Source: Deltaproteobacteria bacterium
GTDB taxonomy: Bacteria; Desulfobacterota; Binatia; Binatales; Binataceae
Assembly (NCBI GenBank): GCA_021799555.1
Contig: JAJZAG010000236.1
Coordinates: 1 to 6,031 of the forward strand
Length of the DNA stretch: 6,031 nucleotides
Reading direction: 5' to 3'
The notes beneath the pieces are model-generated. The model was not told where the DNA came from, did not search any database, and was given only the letters and a program-made list of their open reading frames with translations. Numbering within the stretch: the stretch's first letter is position 1; each line of letters begins with the position of its first letter. Positions 1-4,916 of this stretch are shown one piece after another. The position numbers and the translations under genes were made by a program.

Positions 1-75
1 CCGCCGACCGTTAGTGTTGCGCACGCCCGGCTTGCCCGGCGCGGCGGCGCGTGATGCGATAGCGCTCGGATCATT

Positions 76-1140
76 ATGGGCCTGTTCGACGAGACTCTGA
101 GCGCGATCGCGCCGCTCGATCAGACCGCCGCGAGGGTAGCGGCAACACGGCTCGATCGGCTTACCAAACCTCCGGGCAGCCTTGGCTATCTGGAAGAGAT
201 GGTCGTCCGTTACGCAGCGATTCGAGGCGACGGCGACGCGTGCTTCGGCGGCGGAGCGCTTGCGGTGTTCGTTGCCGATCACGGGATTGCCGAAGAAGGC
301 GTCAGCGCATTCCCGCAGGCGGTTACCTTGGAGATGCTGCGCAATATCGCCGCCGGGGGCGCCGCGATAAGCGTGCTCGCGCGGCGATTCGGCTACAGGC
401 TGGCTGTCGTCGATGCGGGAGTGAAAATCGACACGAGCTCGTCGCCGTTCGCGGGCGTAACCTACCGCCGCATCGGTGCCGGAACCGCCAACTTCGCGCG
501 GGAAGCTGCGATGTCGCGGGCGCAGGTGCGGCGCGCGCTCGAGACGGGAATCGAGACCGCGCGCGAATTCGGCGCCGCCGGCGCCACGCTGATCGGAATC
601 GGCGAGATGGGGATTGCCAACAGCACTTCCGCGGCGGCAATCCTATGCGCCACCACCGGCCTCTCGCCCGCCGAGTTGGCGGGGCGCGGGACCGGCCTCG
701 ACGACGCCGGCGTGCGGCGCAAGGTCGCGATTCTTGAACGAGCGCTCGAACGCCATCGCGCGTCGCTCACCGATGCGGAATCGATTTTGTCCACCGTCGG
801 CGGATTCGAAGTCGCCGCGATGGCGGGCGTGTGCCTCGCGGGCGCGGCCTTGCGTATCCCGGTCGTGGTCGACGGATTTATCGCGACCGCGGCCGCGGCG
901 GCAGCCGAACGGCTCTTTCCTGGCCTGTTCGATTACCTGTTTTTCGCGCATCGTTCGGCCGAGGGTGGACACGCGCGCGCGCTCGAACGGATGGGCGTGC
1001 GGCCGATCCTCGACCTCGCGATGCGGCTGGGCGAAGGCACCGGCGCCGCACTCGCGATGAATCTGCTTGAGGCGGCGCTCGAAACCTACCGTTCGATGGC
1101 GACATTCGAGTCGGCCGGCGTGTCGGGCAAGGTGCGGTAG
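76..1140 (+). CDS. cobT: Nicotinate-nucleotide--dimethylbenzimidazole phosphoribosyltransferase (CobT)
   Basis: Cytoplasmic enzyme of B12 nucleotide-loop assembly: it transfers phosphoribose from nicotinate mononucleotide to 5,6-dimethylbenzimidazole, giving alpha-ribazole 5'-phosphate for CobS. Family blocks appear in order: LTKPPGSLG (residues 29-37), ADHGIAEEGVSAFPQ (67-81), GEMGIANSTSAAA (176-188), GGFEVAAMAG (242-251), VDGFIATAA (265-273), HRSAEGGH (292-299) and LGEGTGAAL (318-326). Glu320 in the last block matches the catalytic glutamate known as Glu317 in Salmonella CobT. The length of 354 residues is normal for the family. An in-frame TGA at 52-54 and no ATG, GTG or TTG between it and 76 make ATG 76 the first usable start, although no good ribosome binding site precedes it. 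It lies 5 bases upstream of cobS on the same strand and is almost certainly co-transcribed with it. Confidence 0.97.
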   Translation: MGLFDETLSAIAPLDQTAARVAATRLDRLTKPPGSLGYLEEMVVRYAAIRGDGDACFGGGALAVFVADHGIAEEGVSAFPQAVTLEMLRNIAAGGAAISVLARRFGYRLAVVDAGVKIDTSSSPFAGVTYRRIGAGTANFAREAAMSRAQVRRALETGIETAREFGAAGATLIGIGEMGIANSTSAAAILCATTGLSPAELAGRGTGLDDAGVRRKVAILERALERHRASLTDAESILSTVGGFEVAAMAGVCLAGAALRIPVVVDGFIATAAAAAAERLFPGLFDYLFFAHRSAEGGHARALERMGVRPILDLAMRLGEGTGAALAMNLLEAALETYRSMATFESAGVSGKVR

Positions 1141-1145
1141 CTTAG

Positions 1146-1919
1146 ATGGGCGCAGCGCCGGACACCGGTCCGCGCGACCGCGGCATCGTGGCTGAATTGC
1201 GCCTTGCGGCGAGCTTCCTGACCATCGTGCCGTTTGTCGCTAATCGACGGTTTGATGACGACTCAGTGGCGGGTTCGTTCGGATGGTTTCCATTGATCGG
1301 GTTTGCAATCGCGGTCGGGCTCTCGCTCGAAGATCTGGTTTTGGCGCGATTCTTCGAGCCGACGATCCGTTCGATCCTGATCATCCTGTCGCTAACGGTC
1401 GTCACTGGCGCGCTGCATCTCGACGCCTTAGCCGATACGGCTGACGCGCTGGGCGCGGGTCGCGACCGTGTGCGATCGCTCGAAATTCTGCGCGACAGCC
1501 GGGTCGGCGGATTCGGTGCGGCTGCGCTTTTCTTCGCCCTCGCGCTCAAGGTGGCCGCGCTGGCGACGCTTGCGGGGGCGCGGCGCTACAGCGCAATTTT
1601 TTCAGCCGTGGGACTTGCGCGATGGGCGATGGTCGCGATTGCCGCGCGGCTACCTTACTTGCGCACGGAAGGCGCCGGGAGCGCGATTCTCGGAGTCGCC
1701 TCAGCGCGGAGAAATTTAATGATCGCGAGCTTGACGGTCGTGGCCGCGATGCTTCCGCTCGCTTCGCGGACGGTGTTCTTCGCAATCCTGCTCGCAATCG
1801 TAATCGTGTTCGCGATGCGCGCGTTTTACCTGCGATGGCTCGGCGGAGTGACGGGCGATCTTATCGGCGCGTGCGGCGAAATTGTCGAGATTGCCGTACT
1901 GATCGCCTTCGCGCGGTGA
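1146..1919 (+). CDS. cobS: Adenosylcobinamide-GDP ribazoletransferase (cobalamin synthase, CobS)
   Basis: Integral membrane enzyme that joins adenosylcobinamide-GDP to alpha-ribazole (phosphate), the last assembly step of the cobalamin lower loop. The 257-residue length is typical. Family motifs: ELRLAASFLTIVPF near the N-terminus (17-30), WFPLIG (47-52), HLDALADTADALG (91-103, the acidic metal-binding-type motif, with Ala where HLDG is usual), LEILRDSRVGGFG (112-124) and GGVTGDLIGACGE (233-245). Hydrophobic stretches fit several membrane segments, for example about 49-59, 76-90, 125-144, 191-224 and 246-256. A TAG at 1143-1145, directly in front of and in frame with the ATG, fixes 1146 as the earliest start. 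AAGGTG at 1129-1134, inside the end of cobT, is a plausible ribosome binding site 11 bases upstream, suggesting translation linked to cobT. The stop lies 7 bases from the end of the convergent cobU. Confidence 0.96.
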   Translation: MGAAPDTGPRDRGIVAELRLAASFLTIVPFVANRRFDDDSVAGSFGWFPLIGFAIAVGLSLEDLVLARFFEPTIRSILIILSLTVVTGALHLDALADTADALGAGRDRVRSLEILRDSRVGGFGAAALFFALALKVAALATLAGARRYSAIFSAVGLARWAMVAIAARLPYLRTEGAGSAILGVASARRNLMIASLTVVAAMLPLASRTVFFAILLAIVIVFAMRAFYLRWLGGVTGDLIGACGEIVEIAVLIAFAR

Positions 1920-1926
1920 GTCGGCG

Positions 1927-2454
1927 TTACTTGACGCGAACCGGATATCCCGCGACCATCAAGATCACTTCGGTCGCCGCGCGGGCGACCGCTTGATTGG
2001 TCCATCCGAGCAGATCCCGGAAGCGCCGCGCGACTGGATTTTCAGGCACAATTCCATCGCCTACCTCGTCGGTCACAACGATAGACGCAAACGGCGCCGC
2101 GGCGAGCGCCTCCGCAAGCGCGCCGGCCTCCGCTAAAAATGGCGCCGCGCTATTTTCAGGATACACACCCATCAGGTTCGACACCCACAGCGTCAGACAA
2201 TCGACCACAACCAAATCGGCGCGGCGTTCAAGACCCTGAAGGACGCCTGCGAGACCGATCGGTTCCTCGATCGTGGTGAAATCAGATGCGCGATCGTGGC
2301 GATGGCGCGCGATTCGCTCGGCCATCTCGGCGTCGAGTGCTTGCGCAGTCGCGACAAAGAAGCGCCGCTGCTCACGCCACTCTTCCGCGCGTTCAAGCGC
2401 GTACGCGCTTTTTCCACTGCGCGCCCCGCCCGTTATCAGCAAAATCTGTCCCAT
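1927..2454 (-). CDS. cobU: Bifunctional adenosylcobinamide kinase / adenosylcobinamide-phosphate guanylyltransferase (CobU/CobP)
   Basis: Cytoplasmic enzyme that phosphorylates adenosylcobinamide and then transfers GMP to it, giving the adenosylcobinamide-GDP used by CobS. The protein has 175 residues, a normal length. A Walker A loop, GGARSGKS, sits at residues 9-16. RIARH at 47-51 places His51 at the conserved histidine position of the family; the GMP-carrying histidine of Salmonella CobU is in this segment. TIEEP (61-65), VVDCLTLWVSNL (83-94) and DEVGDGIVPENPVARRFRD (129-147) complete the signature. Two positions depart from the pattern I know: Asp129 where NEVG is usual, and Phe59 where Trp is common. 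A TAG two codons upstream (TAG AAA ATG) makes this ATG the earliest start; I see no strong ribosome binding site. The gene is opposite in strand to cobT-cobS, tail to tail with cobS, and divergent from the btuB riboswitch leader. Confidence 0.96.
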   Translation of the reverse strand: MGQILLITGGARSGKSAYALERAEEWREQRRFFVATAQALDAEMAERIARHRHDRASDFTTIEEPIGLAGVLQGLERRADLVVVDCLTLWVSNLMGVYPENSAAPFLAEAGALAEALAAAPFASIVVTDEVGDGIVPENPVARRFRDLLGWTNQAVARAATEVILMVAGYPVRVK

Positions 2455-2521
2455 TTTCTAATGCGGAAAGCGTACAACGGCTGAGTGCGCGTTGCGATTC
2501 CTCCACGCGACTACCGAGCGG

Positions 2522-2550
2522 TTGACTGCATACTCGTCGGCGCGTAAGTC
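2522..2550 (+). promoter_or_regulatory. Possible sigma70-type promoter for the riboswitch-btuB transcript
   Basis: TTGACT at 2522-2527 is a 5-of-6 match to the -35 consensus. At a 17-base spacing lies TAAGTC (2545-2550), a poor -10 match with only the first TA conserved. A start a few bases downstream would put the 5' end just before the first helix of the cobalamin aptamer at about 2559, which is where it is expected. The position supports it and the weak -10 argues against certainty. I could not see a comparable promoter for cobU on the other strand. Confidence 0.3.
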
Positions 2551-2551
2551 T

Positions 2552-2700
2552 TTGCGCGCGCCCGGTGTTCGGGAAGCCGGTGAAATTCCGGCGCTGCCCC
2601 GCAACTGTGACGGGGGACGACGGCCCATCAATGCCACTGCCTAAAGGCGGGAAGGCGGGCCCGAGAACGAACCCCAAGCCAGGAGACCGGCCGGGCGAAC
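2552..2700 (+). promoter_or_regulatory. Cobalamin (B12) riboswitch aptamer
   Basis: The conserved blocks of the cobalamin riboswitch occur in order. They are GGTG (2564-2567); GGGAAGCCGGTGAAATTCC (2571-2589), with the helix GCCGG/CCGGC around a TGAAATT loop; CTGCCCCGCAACTGTGA (2594-2610), with CCCCG (2597-2601) pairing with CGGGG (2611-2615); GCCACTG (2633-2639) with GGGAAGGC (2649-2656) in the peripheral domain; and the B12 box AAGCCAGGAGACCGGCC (2676-2692). A closing helix CGCCCGG (2559-2565) with CCGGGCG (2691-2697) ties the ends together. The family binds adenosylcobalamin or related cobalamins and normally represses the downstream gene when bound. It reads in the btuB direction, so it should control the outer-membrane receptor and not the divergent cobU. 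The peripheral GCCACTG/GGGAAGGC element suggests the larger, adenosylcobalamin-type class; that assignment is inference. Confidence 0.96.
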
Positions 2701-2708
2701 TGATGTCT

Positions 2709-2796
2709 GCCTTCCGCGGGGAGGGCGGCGACGAGCCGGATTCGGCTCGAAGCCCGATCCTTCGCGCCAGGGATCGTGCTTTCTGATCCCGGCGCG
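2709..2796 (+). promoter_or_regulatory. Riboswitch expression platform: three tandem hairpins
   Basis: Three hairpins lie between the aptamer and the ribosome binding site. The first pairs GCCTTCC (2709-2715) with GGAGGGC (2720-2726) around GCGG, seven pairs with one G-U. The second pairs CGAGCCG (2732-2738) with CGGCTCG (2743-2749) around GATT, seven perfect pairs. The third pairs CGCGCC (2763-2768) with GGCGCG (2791-2796) and GGGATC (2770-2775) with GATCCC (2785-2790), separated by one bulged A and closed by a 9-base loop, twelve pairs in all. None is followed by a run of T, so I do not read them as intrinsic terminators. Control at translation is more likely. The first hairpin holds the place where this class usually has the hairpin whose loop docks onto the aptamer; I could not confirm that docking by eye. 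Confidence 0.6.
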
Positions 2797-2797
2797 C

Positions 2798-2835
2798 AGC
2801 TCCTTCGCGATTAGCGGCACGAACGCGGAGGAGTT
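2798..2835 (+). promoter_or_regulatory. Shine-Dalgarno-sequestering hairpin of btuB
   Basis: AGCTCCTTCGCG (2798-2809) can pair along its whole length with CGCGGAGGAGTT (2824-2835), twelve consecutive pairs including two G-U wobbles, around a 14-base loop. The 3' arm contains the whole ribosome binding site of btuB and ends one base before the ATG. When formed, it should block ribosome entry. Its location directly after a cobalamin aptamer makes it the natural OFF structure of the switch. The pairing is seen in the sequence; its role is inferred. Confidence 0.7.
2827..2833 (+). promoter_or_regulatory. Ribosome binding site of btuB
   Basis: GGAGGAG lies 3 bases upstream of the ATG at 2837 (5 bases if counted from the end of GGAGG). 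It is the strongest Shine-Dalgarno sequence in the window and decides the btuB start. It lies entirely within the 3' arm of the sequestering hairpin. Confidence 0.85.
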
Positions 2836-2836
2836 C

Positions 2837-4885
2837 ATGGCACGTTTCACCGGTCTCGTCTCGCTGACCATTTTGATTTTGCTAGCGGCCGCGCCTCGCG
2901 CATCGGCGGTGCCTTCCCCCTCGCCCGACTCGACGCCGTCGGCGCAGGCAGCCCCGTCTGCCGCGCCGCCAACATCCACAGCCGCGCCTGCCGCTTCGGC
3001 CTCGCCCGGCGAATACATGCTCCAGCCGATGGTCGTGACGGCGACCCGGATCAAGCAGCCGGTCGCCGAGATCGGTACCACCGTAAGCGTCGTCGATAGC
3101 GAGCAGATGCAATCGCAGAAGATCGAACGCGTCGGCACCGCGCTCGAGCAAGTACCGGGCGTCGAAGTGACCCAAGACGGCTCAGCGGGTTCGGAAACCG
3201 ACGTTTCGATTCGCGGCGCAACTTCGGCGCAGACGCTGATCATGGTCGATGGCGTCGAAGTAAACACTGGCGCGACCGGCTCATTCGATATCTCCGACCT
3301 CACCACCGACAACCTCGACCAGATCGAGGTGCTGCGAGGCGCGGGCGGTGCGCTGTACGGCTCGCAGGCGATCGGCGGGGTTGTCAACCTGATCACGCCC
3401 GAAGGGGAAGGCGCACCGCACTTCACGATGCTATCTGAGGGGGGAAATCGGGCGACTGAGCGGCAGGTGATGACGTTTTCCGGCGCGGAGGACCAGCTCA
3501 GCTTTTCAGGGGCGATTTCGTATTTCTCGACCGATGGATTCCGCCCCGTCAACGATAGCTCGGACAATCTGGCGGGCAATGTCCGGCTCGATTATCACCT
3601 CAGCGACGACACTATCATCCGCGGCTTCGCGCGCTATTACCGCGCCAACGTCAGCTTGCCCAATTTTTCGGTGGCCAACGTGCCGCCGATCGCCGACAAC
3701 CCAACCGCGCATCAGCGCAACGAATTCATGCTCTTCAACGGCCAGATCGAGCATCACTTCGGCGAGAATCTGGTGGCGACGGCAAGCGCCTTTTTCGTCC
3801 GCAACGACTTGCGCCTGAACGAGACGCCGTTCGCCGGCTATGCCGGCAGTGAGATAGATCGGATACCCGACGAGACTCGCGGCGGAGAACTCGACTCGGT
3901 GTACACCTGGGCCAAAGGTATTCGCACGCTGGCCGGCTTTGATTTCAGAGACCGCTGGATGCGGGATTACGGCGTCGCCGTGATTCCGCCGTTCGGCACC
4001 TTCAACACCCTGTTCCATGCGCGGCGACAGGAATATGCGGGCTACCTTGAACAAGAGGCGTCCCTGTTTGACGGCCATATGCTTGTCACGGGAGGGTTCC
4101 GCGTCGATGGCAACAGCCAGTTCGGCAAAGAGGTCAGCCCGTCGTGGTCGGTGGCGATCCCCGTCGAGAAAATCGCGACCACGTTTCGGGGCAGTTACAG
4201 CGAAGGCTTCCGCGCGCCCGCATTCGACGAACTCTACTTTCCCGGCTTCGGCAACCCCCACCTCAAACCCGAAATCTCGAGCGAATACGACGGCGGCTTC
4301 ACCACGAAACTAGGCGAGCGAGCGTCGCTCACAACCACTTACTTCTCGCGCCGGGTACACGACTTGATCGTCGCCGTGCCTTGCAACTTCGGTCCTAAAT
4401 GCCCTGACGGCGCCTTGGCCGGAAATGCCGGCCGTGTGGACGTGCAGGGCGTCGAAGTCGCGCCGAGCCTGATGCTAATGCCTGGGTTGTCCTTCAGTGG
4501 CAGCGTCACGGTGATCGACGAAACGCACGTCTCGGTCAGTCCCTCGGCGACGCCGACCCGCGTGCCCAAGCACGCGGCGCAAGCCCTCTTGCAATACATC
4601 GGCAACGATCTTTTCCGCGCCGACGATAATCTGACAACGAGCCTCGCCTTCACCTTCGTCGGCGACCGCGAGGACATTACGACCGTCGGCACTATCGCCA
4701 ATCACGACGCTTATTATCGGTTTGATATGGTTGCATCCTACGCGCTCGGCGCGTCGTGGCGGTTCATCGACGACGAGGAATTCTTCACGCGGATCACTAA
4801 TCTCTTCGACCGCCGCTACGAAGCGGCGTTCGGCTTTCCGTCGCCGCCGATCAATTTCGTTACCGGCCTCCAGGTGGACTTCTAA
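2837..4885 (+). CDS. btuB: TonB-dependent outer-membrane vitamin B12/corrinoid receptor (BtuB)
   Basis: Outer-membrane gated barrel that takes up cobalamins using energy passed on by TonB-ExbBD. The 682-residue protein starts with a signal peptide (positive MAR, hydrophobic core about 6-19, likely cleavage after ASA at 24). A Pro/Ser/Ala-rich linker (about 25-58) follows, then the TonB box MVVTATR (65-71). The plug domain (about 72-190) includes RVGTALEQVPGVEV (98-111), VSIRG (123-127), IMVDGVEV (135-142) and IEVLRGAGGALYGSQAIGG (163-181). The rest is a 22-strand-type barrel with alternating aromatic residues, ending in LQVDF with the terminal Phe used for barrel insertion. Only two cysteines occur, Cys516 and Cys522, in a probable surface loop. 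E. coli BtuB is somewhat shorter, mainly because it lacks the linker. The specific B12 assignment rests on the cobalamin riboswitch in its leader and on the B12 genes nearby; by sequence alone it is a TonB receptor of the BtuB/vitamin type. Confidence 0.93.
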   Translation: MARFTGLVSLTILILLAAAPRASAVPSPSPDSTPSAQAAPSAAPPTSTAAPAASASPGEYMLQPMVVTATRIKQPVAEIGTTVSVVDSEQMQSQKIERVGTALEQVPGVEVTQDGSAGSETDVSIRGATSAQTLIMVDGVEVNTGATGSFDISDLTTDNLDQIEVLRGAGGALYGSQAIGGVVNLITPEGEGAPHFTMLSEGGNRATERQVMTFSGAEDQLSFSGAISYFSTDGFRPVNDSSDNLAGNVRLDYHLSDDTIIRGFARYYRANVSLPNFSVANVPPIADNPTAHQRNEFMLFNGQIEHHFGENLVATASAFFVRNDLRLNETPFAGYAGSEIDRIPDETRGGELDSVYTWAKGIRTLAGFDFRDRWMRDYGVAVIPPFGTFNTLFHARRQEYAGYLEQEASLFDGHMLVTGGFRVDGNSQFGKEVSPSWSVAIPVEKIATTFRGSYSEGFRAPAFDELYFPGFGNPHLKPEISSEYDGGFTTKLGERASLTTTYFSRRVHDLIVAVPCNFGPKCPDGALAGNAGRVDVQGVEVAPSLMLMPGLSFSGSVTVIDETHVSVSPSATPTRVPKHAAQALLQYIGNDLFRADDNLTTSLAFTFVGDREDITTVGTIANHDAYYRFDMVASYALGASWRFIDDEEFFTRITNLFDRRYEAAFGFPSPPINFVTGLQVDF

Positions 4886-4916
4886 TGAGCGAACGTGCCG
4901 CTCGTGCGCCGCAGTC

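Noticed and set aside
1..54. Open frame from the left edge ending in TGA at 52-54, possibly the last 17 codons of an upstream gene.
   Set aside because: Too short to recognise, low-complexity Ala/Arg/Gly at its end, and GC-rich sequence gives such open frames by chance. It is useful only as the in-frame stop limiting the cobT start.
1908..1940. TTCGCG (1908-1913) and CGCGAA (1935-1940) around the cobS/cobU stop codons, as a possible two-way terminator.
   Set aside because: Only six pairs with a 21-base loop and no T-run on either side; expected by chance in this composition.
2709..2796. Rho-independent termination as the riboswitch mechanism.
   Set aside because: The hairpins are strong but none is followed by a T-run, while the ribosome binding site is fully covered by a separate helix, so translational control fits better.
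2641..3579. Long minus-strand open frame (312 codons) across the riboswitch and the start of btuB.
   Set aside because: Shadow of btuB codon bias. The sense strand holds an evident aptamer and TonB receptor, and the antisense product is low-complexity with no recognisable family.
3506..4261. Minus-strand open frame of 251 codons inside btuB.
   Set aside because: Antisense shadow of the receptor barrel with no known motif.
4887..4903. GAGCG/CGCTC hairpin between the btuB and glnE stops, as a possible shared terminator.
   Set aside because: Only five pairs with a 7-base loop and no T-run following on either strand.
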